From contig NZCE01000012.1 in assembly GCA_002688185.1 (NCBI GenBank), positions 1 through 64,000 of the forward strand: 64,000 bases of DNA, read 5' to 3'. Below the pieces are notes generated by a model that did not search any database, was not told where the DNA came from, and saw nothing but the letters and a program-made list of their open reading frames with translations. Each line of letters begins with the position of its first letter. Position 1 is the first letter of the stretch. This stretch comes from Spirochaetales bacterium (GTDB lineage Bacteria; Spirochaetota; Spirochaetia; ARS1246). Positions 25,541 through 33,704 of the stretch are shown piece by piece. Made by a program: the position numbers and the translations under genes.

Positions 25541-27075
25541 GATGATTCCTTTCTTAAAAAAAATTGCTCTATGCTGTCTGCAAGCTCGTGTATCGACGGC
25601 CGCGTTGGTTCGACACAGATGGTGATTCCCTCCCTTGCCGCAGTCGCGGCGGTCACCGGTCCAATACATGCACCCCCTAGTCGAGGGATCAAATCCTCAC
25701 GACCATGGGCCCGTAAGATGCTCAACGTATTTTTAACCGTTGATGAGCTGGTAAAGGTAACGATATCCGGCGGACCGGAAAACGCCTCGTCTATCTGATC
25801 CGCCGTGTACTCTGGGGTGCGATTGGCATAGATAGGGATCATATGCGGTTGCGCGCCTTTTTTTGATAATCCTTCAAACACAACGCCACGTGATAGCTCG
25901 GATCCGGGAATCAACACCCGCATGCCATCCACGCCGATATTTGCCGAAGTAAACGCTTCGAGCAAGCCTTCCGAGGTCTGTCTCTCCGGGATCAGATCCG
26001 GGATGATCCCCCGTTCGCCCAGCCTCTTGGCCGTTTCAGATCCGATTGAAGCTATCATTACACCGGATAGCCATCGGCTATCCTTTCCTTGATTTGCCAG
26101 TTCGGACATAAAAATCCTCACGCTGTGTTTTGAGGTAAAAACGATCCAGGCGTAGTCACCAACTCTTGAGATCGCAGCGCGTAATTCACCGAGATCCTCA
26201 AAGGGAATTATCTCGATTGTCGGAAACTCCACTACAGCGGCGCCTCGCCTTTTTAGCTCGCGGGAAAGTGAGGACGCCGAATCTCGACTTCTGGTTACGA
26301 CCACACGCCTACCGGACAGTGGTCGATTATCAAACCACCTGAGCTGCTCACGGAGTGCGACCACTTTTCCGACTACAATAATTGCCGGAGAGGAGATCCC
26401 CTCCGATGCGCATTTCTCAACGATTGATTGGAGTGTTCCCTGCGCGGTTTTTTGATGGTTCAGCGTACCCCATTGGATCACCGCGGTCGGAGTGTCCCCC
26501 GGGCGCCCGTGCGCGGTCAACCTGTCAACGATTTTTGGCAAATTTCGCACGCCCATATAAAATGTCAATGTTCCTGTGCTCCGCCCGAGCAGCTCCCAAT
26601 TAATGTCGGAATCCTGTTTGCCGGCCGTTTCATGACCCGTAATCAAGCTTGCCTCCGAGGAAACACCACGGTGGGTTAGCGGAATCCCGGCGTATGCTAA
26701 ACCTGCAACAGCCGCGGTAACACCCGGGACTATTTCAAACTTGATTCCTTTCCCGAGGAGTGCCATCGCCTCTTCCCCACCCCTGCCGAACACGAAGGGA
26801 TCGCCGCCCTTGAGCCTTACTACGTATTGATTCTCAAAGGCCTCTCTCACGAGTATTTCGTTGATCTGGTCTTGAGAGTACGCATGCCGCCCTGCCTGCT
26901 TGCCGACGTAAATGCATTTGCAGTCCGGCTTGCAGTGGCACAAAAGCTCATCATTTGAGAGATAGTCGTATACAACGGCATCGGCCCGAGACAGACAATC
27001 CATGCCGTAAACTGATATCAGGCCCGGATCTCCGGGCCCGGCTCCCACCAGAGAAACCTTTCCCCTATGCTTCAT
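25537..27075 (-). CDS. cobA/hemD: Bifunctional uroporphyrinogen-III C-methyltransferase / uroporphyrinogen-III synthase
   Basis: Residues about 5-245 are a SUMT (CobA) domain: VSLVGAGPGDPGLISVYGMDCL, VVRLKGGDPFVFGRGGEE, VPGVTAAVAGLAYAGIPLTHR and TLTFYMGVRNL. Residues about 255-505 are a HemD domain: LSGRRVVVTRSRDSASSLSREL, IVFTSKHSVRIF, IASIGSETAKRL and IVTFTSSSTVKN. The fusion makes uroporphyrinogen III and methylates it to precorrin-2, committing tetrapyrrole flow to siroheme, as the downstream Ahb steps require. Such CobA-HemD fusions are known in several phyla. The ATG at 27075 overlaps tetR by 11 bases. Confidence 0.95.
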   Translation of the reverse strand: MKHRGKVSLVGAGPGDPGLISVYGMDCLSRADAVVYDYLSNDELLCHCKPDCKCIYVGKQAGRHAYSQDQINEILVREAFENQYVVRLKGGDPFVFGRGGEEAMALLGKGIKFEIVPGVTAAVAGLAYAGIPLTHRGVSSEASLITGHETAGKQDSDINWELLGRSTGTLTFYMGVRNLPKIVDRLTAHGRPGDTPTAVIQWGTLNHQKTAQGTLQSIVEKCASEGISSPAIIVVGKVVALREQLRWFDNRPLSGRRVVVTRSRDSASSLSRELKRRGAAVVEFPTIEIIPFEDLGELRAAISRVGDYAWIVFTSKHSVRIFMSELANQGKDSRWLSGVMIASIGSETAKRLGERGIIPDLIPERQTSEGLLEAFTSANIGVDGMRVLIPGSELSRGVVFEGLSKKGAQPHMIPIYANRTPEYTADQIDEAFSGPPDIVTFTSSSTVKNTLSILRAHGREDLIPRLGGACIGPVTAATAAREGITICVEPTRPSIHELADSIEQFFLRKESS

Positions 27076-27727
27076 CAACGGGCTCTTTTATGTGGCGGTA
27101 TTCGTCGTAAACCGGACTCGAGCTGACATTTCCCCTGCTGATCCCTTTGAGCAGTACTTCGAGTAAGGCGTCGACAGATTTTTCGCGTTTATAGATGTCC
27201 TTTGGGCTTTTTTTGAGGGCATCGGTCATGCCGAGAATCAGATAGGCGACGAGCTCATGATCGATATCTTCCCGCAGCACGCCTTCGGTTTCGCCCTGCT
27301 CGAGGATCTCTCTCACAAGCCGATAGATCCGCTCTTTTAGCTCGTATAAACCCGCGTCATCGGTGCTGTCTATGCCTCCTTCTTCCTTCTTCCACAGCCT
27401 GTAGAAAAACGGATGTTTTGTCATGAACTTGTGGATGTGAATCACAAAGCTCCGGAGATTTTTTACCGTATCTTCACGCCCGCTATACGCTTTCTCCAAA
27501 ATCTCGATGAGATGCTCCAACCGGTACCGAATAATTGAACGGTAGAGATCCTCTTTTGACGCGAAATAAATATAGATCGTGCCCTTCCCCACGCCTGCGC
27601 TCTGCGCGATTTCTTCCATACAAACGTGCTGATAGTCTTTGTCGGCAAACAGCTTGCAGGCTGTTGAGATGATGAGCTCGAGCTTCCTGGCTTTTTTTTC
27701 AGATGTTGCCGGTACGTACGATTTCAA
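27065..27727 (-). CDS. TetR family transcriptional regulator inside the haem operon
   Basis: The N-terminal 60 residues form a TetR DNA-binding domain: LELIISTACKLFADKDYQHVCMEEIAQSAGVGKGTIYIYFASKEDLYRSII. The rest is the helical ligand-binding and dimer domain, with a C-terminal tail that does not match a named subfamily. The start appears to be TTG 27727, with GGAGGG about 11 bases upstream, overlapping hemC by 29 bases. The gene is thus embedded between biosynthetic genes and will be made with them. A perfect 20-bp palindrome beside the operon promoter (31347-31366) is the obvious operator, so the protein probably autoregulates haem synthesis in response to haem or an intermediate. The ligand is inference. 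Confidence 0.88.
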   Translation of the reverse strand: MKSYVPATSEKKARKLELIISTACKLFADKDYQHVCMEEIAQSAGVGKGTIYIYFASKEDLYRSIIRYRLEHLIEILEKAYSGREDTVKNLRSFVIHIHKFMTKHPFFYRLWKKEEGGIDSTDDAGLYELKERIYRLVREILEQGETEGVLREDIDHELVAYLILGMTDALKKSPKDIYKREKSVDALLEVLLKGISRGNVSSSPVYDEYRHIKEPVDEA

Positions 27728-28637
27728 GAATCTCTCTCCCTCCGCTCGCTAGTATTTCACCGGCCAACTTTTTCCCCAGATCGGCGGCTTGGTCGGCCGG
27801 TCCCCGCAAAAATCTTCTCACCAAACGTGTGCCGTCGACGTCGGCCACAAGCCCGGTTATTTCCATAGTTGCTTTGTCAAGAGCTGCGTGGCACCCGACG
27901 GGTATCCGGCAACCGCCCTCGACTTCACGTAGAAAAGAACGCTCGCCGGCGGCCGCCAGCCAGGTTGCCTTGTGATTCAAATATGCTACTATGTCTATCG
28001 TCGTTTTGTCGTCGCCGCGCACCTCGAGGCCAATGATGCCCTGAGTGGGAGCCGGAAGCATTGTATCCAAACGTAAATATTCAGTTATTGACGATTCAAA
28101 GCCGGCACGGTGAAGCCCGGCCGCGGCTAGAATTATTCCGTCGCAATGCCCTTGAAATAATTTCCTGATCCGAGTATCGATATTTCCTCTTATATCGACG
28201 GCAACCGCACCGGGATTAATTCGGCAAAGCTGGGCCTTTCTTCGCAGACTCGACGTCCCGACTGTATCTCCTTTTTCCAGCTCTTCTAAGAGTCTACCGT
28301 CCTCGCTCAGAAACGCATCGCGGGGATCGGCTCTCTCTAGTACTCCCGCGATGGCGAGGCCCTCGTCGATCTCCGACGGCACGTCCTTAAGACTGTGCAC
28401 AGCTATGTCGATCTCACCGGATTGCAGAGCCGATTCGAGCTCACTGGTAAAGATCCCGGTTCCACCTACCTGACTGAGAGGAACATCGGTAACCGAGTCG
28501 CCCTTTGTGGTATACGTGGCCACTTTCACCAGAAGATCCGGGCAGGAGGCTGCCAGTACTTCCCGCACGATCTCTACTTGGGCCAAAGCCAGCTTGCTGC
28601 CGCGGGAACCAAGTACGATTGCTCTTTTGACGGTCAC
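27699..28637 (-). CDS. hemC: Hydroxymethylbilane synthase (porphobilinogen deaminase)
   Basis: HemC polymerises four porphobilinogens into hydroxymethylbilane. Signatures are LGSRGSKLALAQ, TSELESALQSGEIDIAVHSLKDVPSEI, TSSLRRKAQL and VDIRGNIDTRI. The dipyrromethane cofactor is held by Cys243 in GGCRIPVGCHAAL. The length (312) is normal. The ATG overlaps the hemA stop by four bases. Confidence 0.97.
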   Translation of the reverse strand: MTVKRAIVLGSRGSKLALAQVEIVREVLAASCPDLLVKVATYTTKGDSVTDVPLSQVGGTGIFTSELESALQSGEIDIAVHSLKDVPSEIDEGLAIAGVLERADPRDAFLSEDGRLLEELEKGDTVGTSSLRRKAQLCRINPGAVAVDIRGNIDTRIRKLFQGHCDGIILAAAGLHRAGFESSITEYLRLDTMLPAPTQGIIGLEVRGDDKTTIDIVAYLNHKATWLAAAGERSFLREVEGGCRIPVGCHAALDKATMEITGLVADVDGTRLVRRFLRGPADQAADLGKKLAGEILASGGREILEIVRTGNI

Positions 28638-29896
28638 GAATCATCCTCGAGCTCAAACAGCTTTTTGACCAGCTCAACATATTCGGGATTTTCCCCATTA
28701 GCTGCTAGGAGCTTGAGATTCTTGATAAGCATGCCGAAATATTTTCCCTTGAGAAAGGTTCCGTATTCAGCGACGCGATGGAACTCCGGCTCCGGTAGGC
28801 GATTCTCAAGGCGCTTGAGCTCGGTATCGTTTACCCCGTCAAACTTTTTTTTGAGTGCTGCGATGGTAGGCCCAAGTTGAAGGCCCTGCAACCATTTTTC
28901 AAAATCAAGCTGAAGCTCCGTGACAATTGCTTCCGCCTTGGTTATCTCGGCGCGGCGTTTTTCCCGGTTCCTGGCCACCACGATTTCTAGATCGTCGATA
29001 TCATAGAGAAAAGCATTATCGAGGTCCCTGATTTCATATTCGATGTTTCTCGGCACTGAGAGATCGATGAGGAAAATAGGCCTATTCTTGCGTTGTCTCA
29101 TTACCCGTTTCATGATTCCGGTAAGGATTATCGGTTCCTTTGATGAGGTCGAGGTAATGATGATGTCGTGCTGAACCAGAAACTCTGTGAGATCTACCAA
29201 TCTACCAGGCTTTGCGTTATAGCTTGAGGAAAGCTCGACCGCGCGGTCGTAGGACCGATTTGCTATGGTGACTCGGCTGCCGCCCCGCTCCTTCAGGCTT
29301 TTCAACACTAACTCCCCTGTCTCGCCGGCGCCTACGAGGAGAAGCGGGTGGTCACGCAAGTTCTCAAAGATTTTTCCGCAGAGCTCCACGGCCGCATAGC
29401 TGATTGAGGATGCGCTCTCGTTGATAGCAGTTTCCGCTCGGACTCGCTTGCCGGTTTCCATGGCGCGGTGAAACAGCCGGTTGAGTACAACTCCGGTGAA
29501 TCCGCCTTGGGTGCTATTCCTGTATGCTTCCCTTACCTGGCCAAGTATTTGATTCTCCCCGAGTACCATGGAGTCGAGGCCGCTTGCGACTTTTAGCAGA
29601 TGAGCTATGGCTCCCTCATTCATGTAAAAGTAGAAGTAGTCCCACAGGCCTTCTGGATTGCCGGCATTGCCAATAACGGCATTGATAAAGCTATTGCGCA
29701 AACTGGCGGCACATTCCTTTTTTGAGACGAAATAGATTTCCGAGCGATTGCATGTCGACAACAGCACGATCTCAGATAGAGATTCTTCCTGTTTGAGCCC
29801 GGCTGAGAGAGGCAATACGCGGTCGGGATCTATTGAAAAACGCTCCCTGATCTCTACCGGTGCGGCCTCGTGATTTATCCCAATAACGCCGATCAT
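28634..29896 (-). CDS. hemA: Glutamyl-tRNA reductase
   Basis: HemA reduces glutamyl-tRNA(Glu) to glutamate-1-semialdehyde, the first committed step. Catalytic Cys49 lies in LLSTCNRSEIY. Next come the helical SGLDSMVLGENQILGQVREAY signature, an NADPH-binding Rossmann domain (LLVGAGETGELVLKSL) with VPRNIEYEIRDLDNAFLYDIDDL, and a C-terminal dimerisation helix. Use of this enzyme shows the C5 route, not the Shemin route. It overlaps sirC and hemC by four bases each. Confidence 0.97.
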   Translation of the reverse strand: MIGVIGINHEAAPVEIRERFSIDPDRVLPLSAGLKQEESLSEIVLLSTCNRSEIYFVSKKECAASLRNSFINAVIGNAGNPEGLWDYFYFYMNEGAIAHLLKVASGLDSMVLGENQILGQVREAYRNSTQGGFTGVVLNRLFHRAMETGKRVRAETAINESASSISYAAVELCGKIFENLRDHPLLLVGAGETGELVLKSLKERGGSRVTIANRSYDRAVELSSSYNAKPGRLVDLTEFLVQHDIIITSTSSKEPIILTGIMKRVMRQRKNRPIFLIDLSVPRNIEYEIRDLDNAFLYDIDDLEIVVARNREKRRAEITKAEAIVTELQLDFEKWLQGLQLGPTIAALKKKFDGVNDTELKRLENRLPEPEFHRVAEYGTFLKGKYFGMLIKNLKLLAANGENPEYVELVKKLFELEDDS

Positions 29897-30489
29897 GCTT
29901 GCTCGATTCTCCTCATGATTTCCGCAATTCGAGCCGCCAACGCCCTTCTGACATCCTCATGCCGGGCCTCGCCGGTTTTGCACGACGACTGAATTGCACG
30001 TTTTCTCTCCTCTCCAAGAGTCCCAAGGTCCTCGTCCAAACCCGGATACAGTATGCGCTCCAGAAACTTCCTGAGTCGCTTTGCGAATAGCGGCGCCTTT
30101 CCGGAAGTTGAAATTGCGACTTGAAGATCTCCTCTTTTGACGATGGAAGGCACGTAAAAGTCACAGTGTTCCGGATCATCCACGACATTTGCCAGGATCC
30201 TTGCATTTTGTGCGTCACGAAATATCCGGTGATTCACCTGGGCGGAATCTGTTGCGGCGATCACAACCGCGCAGCTCGTGAGGTCTTCGCTCCGGTATGG
30301 ACGCTCATTGCTCGCGATTTTTCCGGTGCCGGTCATATCCCGTAATGCTGTTTCGAGTCTCGGCGCAATCACGGTTACCCTCGCTCCTGCGGCGAGCAAA
30401 CCATGGACCTTTCTCAGTGCAACTTTGCCACCACCGACCACCAGACACTCTTTATCTTTCAGCTTAAGGAATACCGGATACATTGCCAT
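29893..30489 (-). CDS. Precorrin-2 dehydrogenase / sirohydrochlorin ferrochelatase (Met8/SirC-like)
   Basis: The N-terminal Rossmann domain reads MYPVFLKLKDKECLVVGGGKVALRKVHGLLAAGARVTVIAP, followed by VVIAATDSAQVNHRIF, NVVDDPEHCDFYVPSIVKRGDLQVAISTSGKAP. This is the Met8/CysG N-terminal family, which oxidises precorrin-2 to sirohydrochlorin; the shared active-site Asp may also support Fe insertion. The C-terminal helical segment (about residues 115-198) is present, so a bifunctional Met8 type is likely. No separate SirB/CbiK chelatase gene is visible in the window. It sits between hemX and hemA. Confidence 0.92.
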   Translation of the reverse strand: MAMYPVFLKLKDKECLVVGGGKVALRKVHGLLAAGARVTVIAPRLETALRDMTGTGKIASNERPYRSEDLTSCAVVIAATDSAQVNHRIFRDAQNARILANVVDDPEHCDFYVPSIVKRGDLQVAISTSGKAPLFAKRLRKFLERILYPGLDEDLGTLGEERKRAIQSSCKTGEARHEDVRRALAARIAEIMRRIEQA

Positions 30490-30493
30490 CGAG

Positions 30494-31306
30494 CTAAAAC
30501 CTATGCACCGAAAACTGAGTTAGTATTTCTACAAGAAAGATCAGTACGATGAGAAAGAAACCCACCAGAGAAATGTAGCTCATCTTCCTCCCGCTCCATT
30601 TGACGACGTAACGCAGAATTATGCTGGCAAGAAAAATGATCCAGAGAACCACGGAGAGGAATATCTTTGGGTCGAAAAGAGGGAAGGTTCTCCAAATAAC
30701 TATAGCCATGTATGTGCCGCCGGCGATACCAATGCTCAACAGAACAAATCCGATGAGCACGCAAATACTATTCAGACGATCGAGAACCTCGAGAGGTGGT
30801 AGCCGGTCGAAGGCAATATCGAATTTCTTTCGTTTGAGCTCCGAGAAAAGATGCAAATACAGGATGCCGAGGATCATCGAATAGATAAAAAAAGCGTAGC
30901 CGGAAACCGATGAAATGGTGTGAATACCGAATACGGGCATGCGGATGATGCTGCTGTCCAAAACATTCATCCTGTAGCCTATGGATGAGATGAGCTGAAA
31001 GATAAATACGATAGGAAAAACGAACGAACCAAGGGCCTTTTTATGGATGCGAAACTCAATTATGAGATAGCCAAGGGCGAGGGCGAACGAAAGTACGCTC
31101 ATGGCCTCAAACACCGTGGTAAGGGGCATCCGGTGAACACGGACACCCTCCCAAATGAGAAGGGCAACGTGCAGACCGATTCCGGAAAACAACGCCCAAC
31201 GAGCTACCGTTGACGAGCGCTCCGCCGAGGTGAAAAAAAAGATGATATACTGTACGGCCGTCAAAAGATATTGTGCCGTCAGCAGAAAATTTAGCCAGAA
31301 AAACAT
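30494..31306 (-). CDS. hemX: HemX/CcsA-like membrane protein
   Basis: The product has about eight membrane spans and belongs to the CcsA/CcmC/HemX superfamily. Conserved pieces include VARWALFSGIGLHVALL, LTTVFEAMSVLSFALALGYLIIE and IHTISSVSGYAFFIYSMILGILYL. The haem-handling WWD motif of true CcsA (WGxxWxWDPKE) is degenerate: the corresponding segment is IWRTFPLFDPKIFLSVVLWII. Together with its place as first gene before sirC-hemA, this points to HemX, known in Bacillus to lower glutamyl-tRNA reductase levels, rather than a cytochrome c synthetase. The ATG at 31306 (TTG at 31309) lacks a strong ribosome site. Confidence 0.8.
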   Translation of the reverse strand: MFFWLNFLLTAQYLLTAVQYIIFFFTSAERSSTVARWALFSGIGLHVALLIWEGVRVHRMPLTTVFEAMSVLSFALALGYLIIEFRIHKKALGSFVFPIVFIFQLISSIGYRMNVLDSSIIRMPVFGIHTISSVSGYAFFIYSMILGILYLHLFSELKRKKFDIAFDRLPPLEVLDRLNSICVLIGFVLLSIGIAGGTYMAIVIWRTFPLFDPKIFLSVVLWIIFLASIILRYVVKWSGRKMSYISLVGFFLIVLIFLVEILTQFSVHRF

Positions 31307-31346
31307 CAATGCATCTACAGATAATTGTATTTGAGACCGGCATTAT

Positions 31347-31366
31347 AGAACTGACCGGTCAGTTCT
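31347..31366. promoter_or_regulatory. Perfect 20-bp palindromic operator of the haem operon
   Basis: AGAACTGACCGGTCAGTTCT is a perfect inverted repeat with no T-tract on either strand, so it is not a terminator. It covers the predicted transcription start just downstream of the -10 box of the minus-strand promoter. Its size and symmetry suit a TetR dimer; the operon encodes one TetR protein. I found no second copy in the window. Confidence 0.85.
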
Positions 31367-31368
31367 GG

Positions 31369-31397
31369 ACTATACCATACGGTGCAAACCGTAGCAA
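31369..31397 (-). promoter_or_regulatory. Promoter of the hemX-sirC-hemA-hemC-tetR-cobA/hemD-ahbC-hemB-ahbD-ahbAB-hemL operon
   Basis: On the minus strand, TTGCTA (31397-31392), a 17-base spacer and TATAGT (31374-31369) form a sigma-70-type promoter. Transcription would start near 31362, inside the palindrome. A second TATAAT (31347-31342) lies beyond the operator but without a good -35. No other convincing promoter was seen within the operon, where genes overlap or are separated by at most 12 bases. Confidence 0.75.
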
Positions 31398-31527
31398 GGT
31401 TTTTGCTGGGTTTTTTTGAGGTGTGACGAAATCGAGAAAACTATTTAGGGCTCCGGATAGAAGCCGCTGCAAGAAAGCGAAGACCGAGCCAACTCCAATT
31501 CATCGATTGTCAAGTTGAGCTCAATTG

Positions 31528-32466
31528 TTAGTTGCTCTGGTATTCTGCAATTCTATCCTTTCTGCGAGCAAGCTCGCTTGTGTAGTGTCTGCCCAATGCA
31601 TCGGCATGTTCTCGAATCCAATCGGTCAATCTTGTGTTCCCGGCGGGAGGTGAATCTACGGAGAGAAGATTCGCCATCAGGCCCTCAATCTCTTCGCGGG
31701 TAATCATGACGTCACCAACGATTTTGCCTAGAATCCATCCCGCGAGGAACCCAATTGGTGGGGAAACCGAGAAAATGGGCCTGTTCTTCCCTATTGCTTT
31801 GCCGACCATTTGGACCAATTCTCTATAGGTAAATGTTTCTGGGCCGATGGCATTAATTATGGCGTTATCTTTCTCGACACCTTGCTCAACGGCAAGGGCG
31901 GCTAGGTCGTCGACGTGGATTGGTTGCAGACGGTACTCACCATCGCCAAAAATACCAAACACAGGGAGCCATCGCAACGCCCACGCAATATTGTTGATCA
32001 ATATGTCCTCTTTCCCGAACAGGACGGTTGGCCGGAGAATGGCGTGCGAAATACCCGAATCTGCCAGTGCCCGTTCAAGTCTTGCCTTTCCGCTGAAGTA
32101 CTCCAGTTGGGAATCTTCAGATGGGTTCGTGATGCTCACGTGAACAATCCGTTCAACATTGGCAGCTTTGGCTGCCTCGAACAGAACCAAAGTGTTTTTG
32201 ACCGCGTCGGCGTGTCGGAACATTTTATGATTGAACCGGACCCAGTACGTATTGTAGAGTACAGATACGCCTTGAAGGCACTTAGCCAACTCTTCTGGGT
32301 AGTCGAAGTTGAACCGGTATGCCTTAACCTTCCCGTCGAACGGATTGGCGCGATTGACAGAATTGGTCAGGGTGATTACTTCATAACCACGGTGAAGTAA
32401 CCGCTTAGCAATGTACTTTCCAGAGTAACCGAAAGCACCTGTGACAGCGTGGATGTTCTTAGCCAT
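31528..32466 (-). CDS. NAD(P)-binding epimerase/NmrA-like protein
   Basis: The N terminus has the Rossmann glycine motif AVTGAFGYSGKYIAKRLLHRGYEV. Further SDR-extended features are VSITNPSEDSQLEYFSGKARLERALADSGISHAILRPTVLFG, where the YxxxK catalytic pair is replaced by Y-F-S-G-K, and a C-terminal substrate part with PIGFLAGWILGKIVGDV. It resembles atypical SDRs such as NDUFA9-like or sugar-nucleotide epimerases, and the reaction is not predictable. An AGGAG site precedes the ATG. It is the first gene of what looks like an accessory region. Confidence 0.82.
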   Translation of the reverse strand: MAKNIHAVTGAFGYSGKYIAKRLLHRGYEVITLTNSVNRANPFDGKVKAYRFNFDYPEELAKCLQGVSVLYNTYWVRFNHKMFRHADAVKNTLVLFEAAKAANVERIVHVSITNPSEDSQLEYFSGKARLERALADSGISHAILRPTVLFGKEDILINNIAWALRWLPVFGIFGDGEYRLQPIHVDDLAALAVEQGVEKDNAIINAIGPETFTYRELVQMVGKAIGKNRPIFSVSPPIGFLAGWILGKIVGDVMITREEIEGLMANLLSVDSPPAGNTRLTDWIREHADALGRHYTSELARRKDRIAEYQSN

Positions 32467-32642
32467 GTTCTCCTGTAACCTCGCTCTCGATTCTCACTTT
32501 CTATTTCATTCCGGTCAACTGTTTTGGGCTGAATTGAATAGCAATTTGTCGCCGTATATGCCCCAACCCAGGTATTTGCAGCATGCACGTAGCCTAAAAC
32601 TAGGGTGTGCTGTAAAATATTGACTGATGAAAAACTGCGACC

Positions 32643-33704
32643 GTGGGGGCTCTCACGAAAAATACTATTATAGAGATTAGTCACGATTTTTTTGACCAGG
32701 TTGTACGGCCGATATTGGAACAGGAATTCCCGCGGGAAACAGCCCAAATGACATTTGGCGTTTTTGGAATGGGTTCGGAGGCGTTGGGCATGGATGACGA
32801 GTTGTCCCGCGACCACCATTGGGGGGTTCGTATAGATGCACTGATGCCTGCGGATGTTTTCAACACAAAGCGAGAAGAGATGCTCCGCGTCCTTGATTCC
32901 CATCTGCCCGCCACGTTCCAAGGTCACGAAATGGGAGAGGGATTGGTGGCCGGAGCTGGAATTGCTCCGGATATCCTGCCCGGTTTTTTAGCTCGTACGA
33001 TCGGCATCGACCACCCGCCTGATACATATGAAGAATGGCTGAGCATGCCGGAGGAAGATGTCATCCACGTGATAAATGGCGAGGTATGGTACGATCCTGT
33101 TGGAGAATTCACAGCAATTCGTCGCAAATTGCAAAATTACTACCCGGAACCAGTGCGATTGCGGCGCATAGCCCATTGGTGTCGATACTTCTCGGGAATG
33201 GGCACGTACGCACTCAAGCGTGCGATTCTTCGCAACAATGATTTATTTGCGGCCCTGGCGTTCGGCAAAGCATTGCGGTGGGGAATACAATTGGCGTTCA
33301 TGATTGATAAGCGCTATTTCCCCTACGACAAATGGTTGTTAGCTTTCTTCAAGAGATTACCGAGCCTGTTTGAAAAGATTGGGCCCATTGTGGATGAGGC
33401 GGTCCGGATGACCGCCTCGTGGGAGCGGAAATTATATCTGCTCGATAAGATGTCCGATATCTTGGATTCAGCAATGGTGAAAGATGGCATCATTAAACCT
33501 CACCCTAAATTTTCGGGGTCCGAAAGCTCTGGCTATCGATTGCTGGAACACGCTTATCAAGAAATACTTAAGGTTTTGCCCCAAGAAATAAAAACGATTA
33601 TACCCCAGCAGGAACAGATTCACATGGAGAAATTTGTTGTCGGGTATGTCGACGGTCTTGACACTGAGTCGTGGCACCGTCTGCTCAATCTGACCGAATC
33701 TTGA
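32643..33704 (+). CDS. DUF4037 domain protein (nucleotidyltransferase-like)
   Basis: The N-terminal half carries GVFGMGSEALGMDDELSRDHHWGVRIDALM, the hallmark of DUF4037 proteins, which resembles the GS-x-D-x-D core of nucleotidyltransferases. The C-terminal half is helical (VRLRRIAHWCRYFSGMGTYALKRAILRNND) with the conserved KRYFPYDKWLLAFFKRLP. The function is unknown; transfer of a nucleotide to a small molecule or protein is plausible. Translation seems to begin at GTG 32643, although no clear ribosome site is present. The gene diverges from the epimerase gene. Confidence 0.8.
   Translation: MGALTKNTIIEISHDFFDQVVRPILEQEFPRETAQMTFGVFGMGSEALGMDDELSRDHHWGVRIDALMPADVFNTKREEMLRVLDSHLPATFQGHEMGEGLVAGAGIAPDILPGFLARTIGIDHPPDTYEEWLSMPEEDVIHVINGEVWYDPVGEFTAIRRKLQNYYPEPVRLRRIAHWCRYFSGMGTYALKRAILRNNDLFAALAFGKALRWGIQLAFMIDKRYFPYDKWLLAFFKRLPSLFEKIGPIVDEAVRMTASWERKLYLLDKMSDILDSAMVKDGIIKPHPKFSGSESSGYRLLEHAYQEILKVLPQEIKTIIPQQEQIHMEKFVVGYVDGLDTESWHRLLNLTES

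Noticed and set aside
30494..31306. CcsA cytochrome c synthetase
   Set aside because: The WWD motif is degenerate and gene order matches a HemX role; not fully excluded.
31347..31366. Palindrome as a transcription terminator
   Set aside because: There is no loop or T-tract on either strand and it lies just downstream of a -10 box.
31392..31417. AGCAA/TTGCT hairpin followed by a T run as a terminator
   Set aside because: The stem is only five AT-rich pairs, no plus-strand gene runs into it, and the same bases form the -35 of the minus-strand promoter.
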